Assembly (NCBI RefSeq): GCF_001898115.1
Contig: NZ_MKSQ01000005.1
Coordinates: 182,108 to 246,107, forward strand
Length of the DNA: 64,000 nucleotides
From: Allobosea sp. 67-29
Lineage (GTDB): Bacteria; Pseudomonadota; Alphaproteobacteria; Rhizobiales; Beijerinckiaceae
Direction of reading: 5' to 3'
Each line of letters begins with the position of its first letter. Position 1 is the first letter of the stretch. Shown piece after piece: positions 1 through 10,824 of the stretch. Under the pieces are notes generated by a model. That model worked only from the letters and a program-made list of their open reading frames with translations, made no database searches and had not been told where the DNA came from. The translations under genes were made by a program, and so were the position numbers.

Positions 1-141
1 CGCCGGCAGGCCGGCGAGGATCGCGCTCGAGGTGGCGAGGTCGGGGTCGCCCGCCGTGACGAAGGTCACGAGCGCGGCCCGGCCTTCGCGGGCGCAGGCC
101 TCGAAGCGGGACTGGATGCGGTTGGCAGCGATGTCGGTCAT
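1..141 (-). CDS. trpA: Tryptophan synthase alpha subunit, N-terminal 47 codons (runs off window)
   Basis: TrpA cleaves indole-3-glycerol phosphate to indole and glyceraldehyde-3-phosphate in the last step of tryptophan synthesis and works in the cytosol as an alpha2-beta2 complex with TrpB. The ATG is at 141-139 on the minus strand. The visible 47 codons read as the family N-terminus: a basic start with RFEACAREGRAAL, then the hallmark LVTFVTAGDPDL, where the Glu/Asp region forms the first beta strand of the TIM barrel. The rest of the gene lies left of the window. It is divergent from hrpB with about 80 bases between the two starts, so the promoters share that gap. The call rests on a short but very characteristic segment. 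Confidence 0.85.
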   Translation of the reverse strand, partial: MTDIAANRIQSRFEACAREGRAALVTFVTAGDPDLATSSAILAGLPA

Positions 142-219
142 GAGCCTGCGGTTAGCATGACCGGGCCGTGCTGGCGAGTGGCTTGCAAGCGGACCGAGCC
201 TGCGCCACATCGGCCGGAC

Positions 220-2724
220 ATGCGCGCCTTCCACCAAGCCCTGCCGATCGATGCCGTTCTCGGACGTCTCGCCGCCTCCTTGCGGTCGCAGCCGAACGCC
301 GTGCTCGTCGCACCGCCGGGCGCCGGCAAGACCACGCGCGTGCCGCTCGCGCTTCTCGACGAGCCTTGGACGAAGGGCGGCAAGCTCATCCTGCTCGAGC
401 CGCGCCGGCTCGCCGCCCGCGGCGCGGCCAGTCGCATGGCCCAGACGCTGGGCGAGCGGGTCGGCGAGACGGTCGGCCTGCGCGTCCGCCTCGGCTCCAA
501 GATCGGCCCCAAGACGCGCATCGAGGTCGTGACCGAGGGCGTCTTCGCCCGGATGATCCTCGACGATCCCGCGCTCGACGGCGTCGCTGCCGTGCTCTTC
601 GACGAGTTCCACGAACGCTCGCTCGATGCCGATTTCGGGCTCGCGCTGGCACTCGATGCGCAGGGCGGCCTGCGCGAGGATCTGCGCATCCTCGTGATGT
701 CGGCGACGCTCGACGGCGCCCGCGTCGCCAGATTGCTGGGCGATGCCCCGGTGATCGAAAGCGAGGGCCGCGCCTATCCGGTCGAGACGCGTTATCGCGG
801 CCGCGACCCGCTGAAGCGCATCGAGGACCAGGTCACCGAGACCGTGCTGCTGGCGCTGAACGAGCAGCCTGGCTCGCAGCTCGTCTTCCTGCCCGGCCAG
901 GGCGAGATCCGCCGCGTCGAGGAGCGTCTGCGCGAAAGGTTGCGCGATCCGGCCGTCGAGATCGCTCCGCTCTATGGTGCGCTCGACCAGCGCGAGCAGG
1001 ATCGCGCCGTGCTGCCGGCGCCGGCGGGCAGGCGCAAGGTCGTGCTCGCCACGGCCATCGCCGAGACCTCGCTGACCATCGAGGGCGTCCGTGTCGTCAT
1101 CGATTCCGGCCTCGCCCGCGTGCCCGTCTACGAGCCCGATATCGGCGTCACCAGGCTGGAGACCCGCCGCGTCAGCCGCGCCGCCGCCGATCAACGCCGC
1201 GGCCGCGCCGGTCGCACCGAACCGGGCGTCTGCTACAGGCTCTGGGAGGAAGCCGCGACCGGCGCGCTCGAACCGTTCGCCCGGCCGGAAATCCTCTCTG
1301 CCGATCTGAGCCCGCTGCTGCTCGACTGCGCCGCCTGGGGCGTGGCCGATCCGACGACGCTCGCCTTCCTCGACCCGCCGCCGGCTCCCGCCCTCAAGGA
1401 GGCGCGCAGCCTTCTGGAAGCCATCCGTGCGCTCGATTCCGGTGGCCGCATCACGGCAGACGGCCGCGCCTTGCAGGCCCTGCCCTTGCCGCCTCGCCTC
1501 GCGCGCATGGTCGTGGCCGCCGCCCGCTTCGGGCAGGCCGGTGCGGCGGCCGATCTCGCCGCCGTTCTGGTCGAGCGCGGGCTGGGCGGCGATGCCATCG
1601 ATCTCGCCGAGCGTCTGGATCGTTTCGGCCGCGAACGCGGCGGCCGGGCGGGCGACATGCGCCGCCTCGCCGAGGGTTGGGCAAGAACGGCAGAGCGCCA
1701 CGCCCGCCGGGACGGAGCTTTCGCTGACGAGGCGCTGTCGCCGGGCCTGTTGCTCGCCTTCGCCTATCCCGACCGGATCGCGAAGGCGCGTAGCCCCGGT
1801 TCCGGCCAGTATCTTCTCGCCAATGGCCGTGGCGGGGCGCTGGAGTCGTCGCAGCGCCTTGCGCGCGAGCCCTATCTCGTCGTCGCGGAGATGACCGGAT
1901 CAGCCCAGCAGGCCCGCATCATGGCCGCCACCGCGATCTCGGAGGCCGAGATCGGCTTGCTCGTCGGCCATGGCTCGGCGCCTTACGCCATCGTCGAACG
2001 CGAGGAAGCGGGCTTCGATCGGGCTTCGCGCGCCCTGCGTGTCCGGGCCGTGCGCCGCTACGGAGCGCTGTCGCTGGCGGAGCGGCCGATGCCCGTGGCG
2101 GACACCGCGGAGAACGCCGAGGCCTTGGCGAAAGGTATCGCGTCGCTCGGCATCGACCAACTGCCCTGGACCAGGGCGCAAAACCAGCTGCGCGAGCGCG
2201 CAGCCTTCCTGCGCAAGGCCGAGCCCGAAGGCGGCTGGCCCGACCTCTCGGATGACGGCCTGGCGCAGACGCCGGAACTCTGGCTGGCCCCGCATCTCAT
2301 CGGCCGCGCTTCCGTCGCTGCGATCCAGCCTTCCGATCTCGATTCGGCACTGGCGAGCCTGCTGCCCTGGGAGCTGAAGCGCCGGCTCGATCTGGAGGCG
2401 CCGACACATTTCACCGCCCCGACCGGCTCCTCGCTTGCGGTCGACTACGCCGCCGAGGCCGGCCCGACGATTTCGGTGCGCGTGCAGGAGCTCTATGGGC
2501 TGGCGAGCCACCCGGCGCTCGCCGGCGGGCGCGTGCCGCTGGTGCTGGAATTGCTCTCGCCCGCACACCGGCCGATCCAGGTCACGCGTGATCTGCCCGG
2601 CTTCTGGCGCGGTTCCTGGACCGCGGTGAAATCCGAGATGAAGGGCCGCTACCCGCGCCATCCCTGGCCGGACGATCCGGCTGCCGCCGCGCCGACCACG
2701 CGGGCCAAGCCGCGCGGGAGCTGA
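220..2724 (+). CDS. hrpB: ATP-dependent RNA helicase HrpB
   Basis: DEAH-box-type superfamily 2 helicase of the bacterial HrpB family, about 834 residues, which is the usual length. It carries the P-loop APPGAGKTTR near residues 31-40, the DEFH Walker B box near residue 128, the SATL motif III near residue 160, and QRRGRAGR motif VI near residue 325. The helicase-associated domain and HrpB C-terminal domain follow. The RNA substrate is unknown in most bacteria; in some a role in mRNA processing or adhesion is reported. I chose the ATG at 220 because the family N-terminus (Pro-Ile-Asp-Ala-Val-Leu) begins right after it; an ATG at 157 would add 21 unlikely residues. It is transcribed alone. Confidence 0.93.
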   Translation: MRAFHQALPIDAVLGRLAASLRSQPNAVLVAPPGAGKTTRVPLALLDEPWTKGGKLILLEPRRLAARGAASRMAQTLGERVGETVGLRVRLGSKIGPKTRIEVVTEGVFARMILDDPALDGVAAVLFDEFHERSLDADFGLALALDAQGGLREDLRILVMSATLDGARVARLLGDAPVIESEGRAYPVETRYRGRDPLKRIEDQVTETVLLALNEQPGSQLVFLPGQGEIRRVEERLRERLRDPAVEIAPLYGALDQREQDRAVLPAPAGRRKVVLATAIAETSLTIEGVRVVIDSGLARVPVYEPDIGVTRLETRRVSRAAADQRRGRAGRTEPGVCYRLWEEAATGALEPFARPEILSADLSPLLLDCAAWGVADPTTLAFLDPPPAPALKEARSLLEAIRALDSGGRITADGRALQALPLPPRLARMVVAAARFGQAGAAADLAAVLVERGLGGDAIDLAERLDRFGRERGGRAGDMRRLAEGWARTAERHARRDGAFADEALSPGLLLAFAYPDRIAKARSPGSGQYLLANGRGGALESSQRLAREPYLVVAEMTGSAQQARIMAATAISEAEIGLLVGHGSAPYAIVEREEAGFDRASRALRVRAVRRYGALSLAERPMPVADTAENAEALAKGIASLGIDQLPWTRAQNQLRERAAFLRKAEPEGGWPDLSDDGLAQTPELWLAPHLIGRASVAAIQPSDLDSALASLLPWELKRRLDLEAPTHFTAPTGSSLAVDYAAEAGPTISVRVQELYGLASHPALAGGRVPLVLELLSPAHRPIQVTRDLPGFWRGSWTAVKSEMKGRYPRHPWPDDPAAAAPTTRAKPRGS

Positions 2725-2733
2725 GGCTCGTCC

Positions 2734-3543
2734 TCAATTGCCCATCCGCTCGCGCCATTGCCGCTCTCCGGCAAGGCATGTGGCTGGGTTGGTCGCCTGC
2801 GCCTTCTGGATCGTCGCTTCCGCCGGAGCGGCGGCGATCTCGCGCAGCAGCTTGGTGCGCGTCGCCTCGACGAACTGGCTCTTGTCGCGGATCGGGATGA
2901 CGAAGGCACCGATGCCGGTGACGACGCAGTCCTTGTAGTAGACGTCGAGATTATCGATGTCGAAATAGCCCGCCTGCTTCAGCATCACCGGCAGGCCGTT
3001 GATGGCGATGCCCTTCGCTCCGGCCTCGTCGCGGGCGGCGGTGACGGGGCGCCCGTCATTGTTGGCGCCGTCGCCGGAAATGTCGATGACGCGACGCAGG
3101 GTCGTGACGTTGGCCTGTTCGAGCAGCTGCACGCCGAGATCGATCGCGCCGGAGATCGAGGTGCGCCGGCCCCGTCGCGTGGGTGCCTCGCCGAGCTCCT
3201 CCGCAAAGGCGGTGGCGGCTGCTGGGCTGTCGATGATCTTCCACGGCCGGACGACATACTGGAAATGGCCGCCGGCCCATTCGAAATAGGTCACGGCGAT
3301 CTTGCCGATCGCACCGTTGACGATCGCGTCCTGCAGCGGTTTCGAGCGAAACGCCTCGATATAGCCGTTGCGCTGCAGGGCGAGCTCATCGAGATCCATC
3401 GAGTAGGAGACGTCGACGGCCAGCACCAGCGCGACGTCGACCTCTTCGGGCGGGGGCGCCGCGGACGGCTGCGCATTCGGGGCGGCGTGGGCCCACAGCA
3501 CCGCCGCTGCCAGAGTCGAGACACCGTACAGCCAGCGCCGCAT
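2734..3543 (-). CDS. DUF1194 family exported von Willebrand A-like protein
   Basis: About 269 residues: an N-terminal signal peptide or anchor, then a vWA-type fold with a MIDAS-like motif AVDVSYSMD near residues 43-51 and a second conserved stretch ISGDGANNDG near residue 155. These features match the DUF1194 family of alphaproteobacterial exported proteins, whose role is not known. The metal-ion-dependent adhesion motif suggests protein binding in the periplasm. The ATG at 3543 is preferred over the one at 3558 because GGAGG sits 4-5 bases upstream of it. It lies tail to tail with hrpB (9-base gap), downstream of cmk on the same strand but 125 bases away. Confidence 0.8.
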   Translation of the reverse strand: MRRWLYGVSTLAAAVLWAHAAPNAQPSAAPPPEEVDVALVLAVDVSYSMDLDELALQRNGYIEAFRSKPLQDAIVNGAIGKIAVTYFEWAGGHFQYVVRPWKIIDSPAAATAFAEELGEAPTRRGRRTSISGAIDLGVQLLEQANVTTLRRVIDISGDGANNDGRPVTAARDEAGAKGIAINGLPVMLKQAGYFDIDNLDVYYKDCVVTGIGAFVIPIRDKSQFVEATRTKLLREIAAAPAEATIQKAQATNPATCLAGERQWRERMGN

Positions 3544-3668
3544 CGCCACCTCCGTCATTCTGTCGCGAAGGGAGTGTGCGCTCGCGCGTGAGCAAGGCCA
3601 AGGCCGAAAAAGCCGGCTCTCAGGCTCGCTGCGATAGCGATTTCGCGAGGAACGGAGGCAGGCTCGGG

Positions 3669-5677
<2,009 letters not shown>

Positions 5678-5810
5678 TCATGCGAAACGGTACGCGGCAG
5701 GCCGTAGCATGCCCGCGCCCGGCAAGCCAATGTGCGGCCGGCGCAGGGCCGGGCCGCGCGCCGAATGCGGCTTCGCCGACCGCCGCGGGCCGGGTCGCGC
5801 AAATGAGTAT

Positions 5811-5839
5811 TTGACAGCGCCGCGCGCCCCGACTAACGG
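5811..5839 (+). promoter_or_regulatory. Sigma-70-like promoter for the TIGR02300 gene
   Basis: TTGACA at 5811-5816, a 17-base spacer, then TAACGG at 5834-5839. The -35 is perfect and the -10 is weak. It lies 45 bases before the GTG start at 5885 in the aroA divergent region. Confidence 0.5.
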
Positions 5840-5884
5840 ACGCCCCTGCTTTTCAGAACATGAACGGTTGAAGGGTCCGACGCA

Positions 5885-6277
5885 GTGGCGAAACCGGAAC
5901 TCGGAACGAAGCGCGTTTGCCCGGTGACGGGCCGCAAGTTCTACGACTTGAACAAAGACCCCATTGTCTCGCCCTATACGGGCCAGGCCTACCCGCGCGC
6001 GATGTTCGAGCCGCAGGCGAAGGCCGCAAGCAAGCCCGAGGCGGATGACGAGGACGAGACCGAGGCCGCCGACGGCGCGGTCGAGATCGTGTCGCTCGAC
6101 GAGGCCGATGCCGAGGCGTCGGAGAAGGACGCCGTCGTGACCAGCGAGGAAGACATCGAGGTCGAGGATGTCGGCGGCGACGACGAGGACGACACCTTCC
6201 TCGAGGAGGATGAGGAAGGCGACGACGACGTCTCCGACCTGATCGATGGCGACATCGAGGGCGACGAGGACAACTGA
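5885..6277 (+). CDS. TIGR02300 family acidic protein
   Basis: A 130-residue protein found across Alphaproteobacteria with unknown function. The N-terminal 40 residues hold the conserved block: KRVCPVTGRKFYDLNKDP, then SPYTGQAYPR. The remaining 85 residues are extremely acidic, rich in Asp and Glu with almost no hydrophobic residues, and so probably disordered. The start is GTG, with GAAGGG upstream. The single Cys in a CPxxG context recalls half of a zinc ribbon, but no second pair is seen. It sits between aroA (divergent) and tRNA-Ala, an arrangement usual in Rhizobiales. Confidence 0.88.
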   Translation: MAKPELGTKRVCPVTGRKFYDLNKDPIVSPYTGQAYPRAMFEPQAKAASKPEADDEDETEAADGAVEIVSLDEADAEASEKDAVVTSEEDIEVEDVGGDDEDDTFLEEDEEGDDDVSDLIDGDIEGDEDN

Positions 6278-6320
6278 TCCTCGCCTCGAAAAAAGATGAC
6301 GGCAAAGCGACATTAGGCGC

Positions 6321-6349
6321 TTGTGTCTTCAGCCCGGGCCGCCTATAGA
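6321..6349 (+). promoter_or_regulatory. Sigma-70-like promoter of tRNA-Ala
   Basis: TTGTGT (6321-6326), a 17-base spacer and TATAGA (6344-6349), about 95 bases before the mature tRNA 5' end. Confidence 0.5.
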
Positions 6350-6442
6350 GCGCTGCGTCGCCGGCAGGCGGCCCGGACCGGAACCGCCGAGGCGGTCGAA
6401 AAGTCCGGTTTGACGGCCGATCCCAACTCGGCCGTGACGCGT

Positions 6443-6518
<76 letters not shown>

Positions 6519-6581
6519 TCTCTCCAAAGCCTGTTTCCACAGATTTAGGGGCGACGCCGGCGGCTTGATCGCCGCGGCCTC

Positions 6582-7790
6582 CTAGGCCGCCGCTGTTTCG
6601 GCTTGCGTCTTCGGGAACGGCCGGAAGGCGACCAGGATCAGCATGGCCGTCAATCCCATCCCCCAGGAGCCGACATAGAGCGGCGCGTAGCTGTCGAAGC
6701 GGTCGTAGATCAGCCCGCCGATCAGCGGGCCGGTCGACATGCCCAGGCTACCGGCCATCGCAGTGCCGCCGATGATCGTTCCCATCATCCGGAGCGGGAA
6801 GTTCTCGCGGATGATCACCGCATAGAGCGGCATCGTGCCGGCATAGATGAAGCCGACGATCACCGCGACGGCGTAGAACCCCTCTAGCCGGGTGACGAAG
6901 GCATAGGCGAGCACGCCGAAGGCCTGCGCCATGAGCCCGATGACGAGGACGCGCTGCGCGCCGAATCGGTCGCCCGCAAGGCCGAAGCCGAGCCGGCCGA
7001 ACATCCCGGCCAGCCCTTCGAGACTGTAGATCGACACCGCCGCGATCATCGGGATGCCGCAGGTCACCGCGTAGCTCACCGTATGGAAGATCGGGCCGGA
7101 ATGGGTGGCGCAGCAGAAGAAGTTCGCCAGCATCAGGATCACGAATTGCGGCGAGCGCACGGCTTGCCCGACGGTCATCTCCGGGGCGGGCTCCTGCGCC
7201 ATCATCGCCGGCGATCCGGCTTCGAGGGCGGGCGGCCGGCGCACCAGCAGCGCCGCCGGGATCATCAGCGCCGCCGCGATGCCGGCGACGATCAGCATCG
7301 AATCGCGCCAGTCGTGGATGGTGACGAGCCAGGCCGCGAGCGGCGCCATGGTCATCGGCGCCATGCCCATGCCGGCCGAGACGAGCGAGACGGCCAGGCT
7401 CCGCTGGGTGTCGAACCAGCCGGTGACGCAGGCCATCATCGGCGCGAACACGGCGGCCGTCGCCGCGCCGACCAGGAGACCGAACAGGAGCTGGAACGCG
7501 ATCAGCGAATCGGCCTGGCTGGCCAGCGCCAGGCTCGCCGTCAGCACGATCGATCCGGTCAGCACGACCGGGCGCGGACCGAAGCGGTCGGAGAGATGGC
7601 CCCATGCCATGCTGGCGGCCGCCATCGCCAGGAAGCCGATCGTCATCGCCGTGGAGATGCCGGTGACGGACCAACCGGTCTCCTGCGCCATTGGGCGCAG
7701 GAAGACGGGCAGCGAGAACATCGCGCCGACCGCGGCGCAGCCCAGCAGGCCGCCCGCCGCGACGATCACCCAGCGATAGGAACGGTTCAT
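6582..7790 (-). CDS. MFS transporter (OxlT/monocarboxylate-type)
   Basis: A 402-residue inner-membrane protein with about 12 hydrophobic segments in two halves. The loop 2-3 signature reads GHLSDRFGPRPV near residue 65, and a matching GRLGFGLAGDRFG loop lies in the second half. The overall style is that of the oxalate/formate antiporter and monocarboxylate-porter branch of the major facilitator superfamily. The substrate cannot be told. It follows the VOC protein gene by 90 bases on the same strand, so both may be driven by the operator-containing promoter at 8416-8449. It converges on tRNA-Ala. Confidence 0.85.
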   Translation of the reverse strand: MNRSYRWVIVAAGGLLGCAAVGAMFSLPVFLRPMAQETGWSVTGISTAMTIGFLAMAAASMAWGHLSDRFGPRPVVLTGSIVLTASLALASQADSLIAFQLLFGLLVGAATAAVFAPMMACVTGWFDTQRSLAVSLVSAGMGMAPMTMAPLAAWLVTIHDWRDSMLIVAGIAAALMIPAALLVRRPPALEAGSPAMMAQEPAPEMTVGQAVRSPQFVILMLANFFCCATHSGPIFHTVSYAVTCGIPMIAAVSIYSLEGLAGMFGRLGFGLAGDRFGAQRVLVIGLMAQAFGVLAYAFVTRLEGFYAVAVIVGFIYAGTMPLYAVIIRENFPLRMMGTIIGGTAMAGSLGMSTGPLIGGLIYDRFDSYAPLYVGSWGMGLTAMLILVAFRPFPKTQAETAAA

Positions 7791-7880
7791 CGTGATCTCC
7801 GAGGCGGGCGCGGGGTGCCGGATGCGGCTGTCGATGATGTCGACGGGCGGTGTTGCCGCCCGCAGACGGCGTCGGCCGGA

Positions 7881-8327
7881 TCAGGCCTGCGCGGGCTTCC
7901 AGCCCGGGGCCGGCATGGTATTGACCATCCACGGAATGCCGAAGCGGTCGACGAGCGATCCGAAGCCGGGCGACCAGAAGGTCTCGGCGAACGGCATGAC
8001 GGCGCGTCCGCCTTCGCATAGCTGGTCGAACCAGCGCCGGGCCTCGGCCGCGTCATGGCTGTGCAGGGTGACGTCGAAGCCGTTCTTCGGTTTGTCGATG
8101 TTGTGGGCCCAGCCGACATCCATGTCGGCGCCCATCAGCGCCTGATCGCCGACCTCGAGCCAGCAATGCATGAGCCAGCTCTTGTACTTCTCGTCGGTGA
8201 TCGGCATCCCGGGAGGCCCGTCCCCATAGGGAAACGCGGCTGTGATCTTGCCGCCCAGCACCTTGGCGTAGAATTCGAACGCCTCGCGGCACTGGCCCTG
8301 GAAGCTGAGGCTGGTCACGATCTTCAT
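7881..8327 (-). CDS. VOC family (PhnB-like) protein
   Basis: A 148-residue vicinal-oxygen-chelate fold protein of the PhnB/YjdN/3-demethylubiquinone-methyltransferase-like group. It starts with SLSFQGQCREAFEFY and has the usual VLGGKI, GADM and FGIPWMVN blocks, the last being the C-terminal beta strand. Such proteins bind a metal or small molecule; no reaction can be assigned. The ATG at 8327 is chosen because AAGGAG lies six bases upstream; frame-open sequence before it has no family similarity. It is first in a possible two-gene unit with the MFS transporter. Confidence 0.85.
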   Translation of the reverse strand: MKIVTSLSFQGQCREAFEFYAKVLGGKITAAFPYGDGPPGMPITDEKYKSWLMHCWLEVGDQALMGADMDVGWAHNIDKPKNGFDVTLHSHDAAEARRWFDQLCEGGRAVMPFAETFWSPGFGSLVDRFGIPWMVNTMPAPGWKPAQA

Positions 8328-8415
8328 GGTCGTCTCCTTGGGGTGGGGGGATTCACGTCGACGCTCGGGCGGTGCCGGCCTGCCGGGGTGGCAAGGCTGT
8401 CCGCCGTTCATCTAA

Positions 8416-8449
8416 GTTGATATCAACGTAATGACTTCGCCGATGTCAA
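8416..8449 (-). promoter_or_regulatory. Promoter with 12-bp palindromic operator for VOC/MFS unit
   Basis: On the minus strand TTGACA (8449-8444) is followed by 17 bases and TTGATA (8426-8421). The perfect palindrome GTTGATATCAAC (8416-8427) covers the -10 box, the expected position for a repressor site. ArsR-family repressors use sites of this kind, but no such gene is in the window. Confidence 0.55.
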
Positions 8450-8513
8450 CCGGGCGAGGACTTGCTCCTGACAGAATCGGGCGGGGGTGCCCACACCCGG
8501 CCGCTCGGGCAAA

Positions 8514-8532
8514 ATTCCTATAGGATTCCTAT
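8514..8532 (+). promoter_or_regulatory. Tandem direct repeats, candidate KdpE site
   Basis: ATTCCTAT occurs at 8514-8521 and again at 8525-8532, exactly 11 bases (one helix turn) apart, the layout used by OmpR/PhoB-family regulators such as KdpE. TCCTATAGGA (8516-8525) is also a perfect palindrome. The site lies about 150 bases upstream of the first kdp peptide. Binding by KdpE is inference. Confidence 0.45.
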
Positions 8533-8680
8533 TCTGGAGGATTGCGGCCGGTCTCGAACGGCTATGCCCCGCACCCGATAATTCCACGCATCGACGATCT
8601 GGCCGCCGATCTCGCTTCCGCCTCGGGAGCGGCCCGGCCCCTCGTCCCCCCGCGACGCCTCGGCCGAAAGGACCACGGCA

Positions 8681-8761
8681 ATGGATATCGTCATGATCGG
8701 GCTGAGCCTGGCCTTCTTCGCCGCCACCATCGCCTATGTCGCCGCCTGCGACGCGCTCTGA
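8681..8761 (+). CDS. 26-residue membrane peptide upstream of kdpF
   Basis: ATG at 8681 with GAAAGGA about 8 bases upstream, TGA at 8759-8761. The peptide is a single hydrophobic helix ending AYVAACDAL. Peptides of this shape (one transmembrane segment, Ala-Cys-Asp/Glu near the end) precede kdpF in other proteobacteria and are sometimes annotated as a potassium-ATPase subunit. It is only 16 bases before kdpF and so belongs to the operon. Function is unknown; it may stabilise the KdpFABC complex as KdpF does. Confidence 0.6.
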   Translation: MDIVMIGLSLAFFAATIAYVAACDAL

Positions 8762-8777
8762 GTCAGGGAACATCACC

Positions 8778-8867
8778 ATGATCGTCGATGACGTCCTCGG
8801 TGGAGCGGTAACGGCGCTCCTGCTCGTCTACCTCACCTATGCGCTGCTCCGCCCCGAGCGGTTCTGA
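8778..8867 (+). CDS. kdpF: K+-transporting ATPase small subunit KdpF
   Basis: A 29-residue single-pass membrane peptide ending LTYALLRPERF, which is the typical KdpF C-terminus (Tyr-x-Leu-x-x-Pro-Glu-Arg-Phe). KdpF sits at the lipid side of KdpA and stabilises the KdpFABC potassium pump. It is 24 bases before kdpA. Confidence 0.88.
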   Translation: MIVDDVLGGAVTALLLVYLTYALLRPERF

Positions 8868-8891
8868 CCGCGCGAAGCGCAACCGGAAACG

Positions 8892-10601
8892 ATGTCCATG
8901 ACTCTCAACGGCTGGATCCAGATCCTCGTCTTCTGCGCCATCGTCGTCGCGCTGACGAAGCCGCTCGGCGGCTACATGACGCGCGTCTTCAACGGCGAGC
9001 GCACCTTCCTGTCGCCTGTGCTCGCGCCGGTCGAGCGCGGGCTCTACGCGCTGGCCGGCACGCATCCGCGCGAGGAGCAGCACTGGAGCGCCTATGCTGT
9101 CGCCCTGCTGCTGTTCAACCTCGCGGGCGTCCTCCTGCTCTACGGGCTGCAGCGCCTCCAGGGGATGCTGCCGCTCAATCCCGACGGCATGAGCACCGTC
9201 GCGCCCGATCTCGCCTTCAACACCGCCGTCAGCTTCGTCACCAACACGAACTGGCAGAATTACGGCGGCGAGAGCACCATGTCTTATCTGACGCAGATGC
9301 TCGGCCTGACCGTGCAGAACTTCGTCTCAGCGGCGACCGGCATCGCGATTGCGGTGGCGCTGATCCGCGGCTTCGCCCGCGCTTCCGCCAGATCGGTCGG
9401 CAGCTTCTGGGTCGACCTCACCCGCGCGACCCTCTATCTGCTCCTGCCGCTCTGCATGGTGCTGACGCTCGCCTATGTGGCGCTCGGCGTGCCGCAGACC
9501 CTCGATGGCGCCGTCACCGCGACCACGCTCGAAGGCGCGCAGCAGGCGATCGCGCGGGGGCCCGTCGCCTCGCAGGTCGCGATCAAGATGCTCGGCACCA
9601 ATGGCGGCGGCTTCTTCAACACCAATGCCGCCCATCCCTTCGAGAATCCGGACGCCATCTCGAACCTGATCCAGATGGTCTCGATCTTTGCGATCGGGGC
9701 GGCGCTCACCAACGTCTTCGGCCGGATGGTCGGCAACCAGCGCCAGGGCTGGGCGATCCTGGCCGCGATGGGCACGCTGTTCCTGGCGGGCGTCGCCGTC
9801 TGCTATTGGGCCGAGGCCGCCGGCAACCCGCTCGTCCATGCGCTCGGTCTGCAGGGCGGCAACCTCGAAGGCAAGGAGATCCGCTTCGGCATCCCGCTCT
9901 CGGCGCTGTTTGCTGTCATCACCACCGCCGCTTCCTGCGGCGCGGTCAACGCCATGCATGGCAGCTTCACCGCGCTCGGCGGGCTGATCCCGCTGATCAA
10001 CATGGAGCTCGGCGAGGTCATCGTAGGCGGCGTCGGCGCCGGCTTCTACGGCATCGTGCTCTTCGTGGTGCTGGCGATCTTCGTTGCCGGGCTGATGGTC
10101 GGCCGCACGCCGGAATATCTCGGCAAGAAGATCGAGGCCAAGGAGGTCAAGATGGCGATGCTCGCCATCCTCTGCCTGCCGGCCGGCATGCTGATCTTCA
10201 CCGCGATCGCCGTTGTGCTACCCGGCGCCGTCGCCGCGGCCGGCAATGGCGGCCCGCACGGCTTCTCCGAGATCCTCTATGCCTATACCTCGGCGGCGGC
10301 CAACAACGGCTCGGCCTTCGCCAGCCTGTCCGGCAACACGCCCTGGTACAACATCACGCTGGGCATCACCATGCTGGTCGGCCGCTTCCTGGTCATCATC
10401 CCGGCGCTCGCGATCGCCGGCTCGCTCGCCGCGAAGAAATCGGTGCCCGCCTCGGCCGGTACCTTCCCGACCGACGGGCCGCTCTTCGTCGGCCTTCTCG
10501 TCGGCGTGATCCTGATCGTCGGCGGCCTGACCTTCTTCCCCGCCCTCGCGGTGGGCCCGATCGTCGAGCATCTGGCGATGATCGCCGGGCAGAGCTTCTG
10601 A
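8892..10601 (+). CDS. kdpA: K+-transporting ATPase potassium-binding subunit KdpA
   Basis: The channel-like subunit of the high-affinity KdpFABC pump, which selects K+ in the inner membrane. The 569-residue length is normal. The four selectivity-filter-like regions are visible: [11 protein letters not shown] near residue 117, [19 protein letters not shown] near residue 236, [11 protein letters not shown] near residue 348, and AAANNGSAF near residue 472. About ten transmembrane helices surround them. A 58-codon gene with its own strong ribosome-binding site, whose AGGAGG begins at the last base of the kdpA stop codon, separates it from kdpB. Confidence 0.97.
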   Translation: MSMTLNGWIQILVFCAIVVALTKPLGGYMTRVFNGERTFLSPVLAPVERGLYALAGTHPREEQHWSAYAVALLLFNLAGVLLLYGLQRLQGMLPLNPDGMSTVAPDLAFNTAVSFVTNTNWQNYGGESTMSYLTQMLGLTVQNFVSAATGIAIAVALIRGFARASARSVGSFWVDLTRATLYLLLPLCMVLTLAYVALGVPQTLDGAVTATTLEGAQQAIARGPVASQVAIKMLGTNGGGFFNTNAAHPFENPDAISNLIQMVSIFAIGAALTNVFGRMVGNQRQGWAILAAMGTLFLAGVAVCYWAEAAGNPLVHALGLQGGNLEGKEIRFGIPLSALFAVITTAASCGAVNAMHGSFTALGGLIPLINMELGEVIVGGVGAGFYGIVLFVVLAIFVAGLMVGRTPEYLGKKIEAKEVKMAMLAILCLPAGMLIFTAIAVVLPGAVAAAGNGGPHGFSEILYAYTSAAANNGSAFASLSGNTPWYNITLGITMLVGRFLVIIPALAIAGSLAAKKSVPASAGTFPTDGPLFVGLLVGVILIVGGLTFFPALAVGPIVEHLAMIAGQSF

Positions 10602-10612
10602 GGAGGCGGTCC

Positions 10613-10789
10613 ATGTCGAGCTGTCTTCGCAATCTGCGCCGCGACGCCCGCCCGCCCCGTCGCCAAGGTGGGGCGGGAGCGGGCGAGACATCGCTGCGCC
10701 CTGCCACGCTGATCCTTGCCGCTACGGTTGGCCTCGCCCTCTTCGTGCTCGCTATCCGGGCCTTGGCCGCGCTGTTCGCCGGCGCCTGA
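10613..10789 (+). CDS. Small membrane protein between kdpA and kdpB (58 aa), unrecognised
   Basis: ATG at 10613 preceded by AGGAGG at 10601-10606 with six bases between, a near-ideal ribosome-binding site; TGA at 10787-10789. The first 34 residues are rich in Arg and Gly ([15 protein letters not shown] is visible), followed by one hydrophobic helix of about 20 residues. By the positive-inside rule the basic N-terminus should be cytoplasmic. I know no family for it. Its place between kdpA and kdpB, with 11 and 35 bases of spacing, suggests an extra Kdp subunit or regulator. It could instead be a non-conserved insertion. Confidence 0.6.
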   Translation: MSSCLRNLRRDARPPRRQGGAGAGETSLRPATLILAATVGLALFVLAIRALAALFAGA

Positions 10790-10824
10790 CCGGCCGCGGC
10801 CCATTCTTTTCGCTGGAGCCTCTC

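Larger units (their letters stand above)
8328..8680. other. Divergent intergenic region between VOC gene and kdp operon
   Basis: 353 bases without a convincing gene. The left part holds a minus-strand promoter with a palindromic operator (8416-8449). The middle holds tandem 8-bp repeats (8514-8532) that may bind KdpE. I see nothing recognisable in the 150 bases before the first kdp peptide except its ribosome-binding site. Confidence 0.6.

Noticed and set aside
5678..6313. 211-codon minus-strand frame opposite the TIGR02300 gene
   Set aside because: The plus-strand product has the conserved KRVCPVTGRKFYDLNKDP block, so the other strand is a shadow.
8423..8779. Frame of 118 codons on the minus strand before kdp
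   Set aside because: It is antisense to the 26-residue kdp peptide and the promoter repeats, with no family-like sequence.
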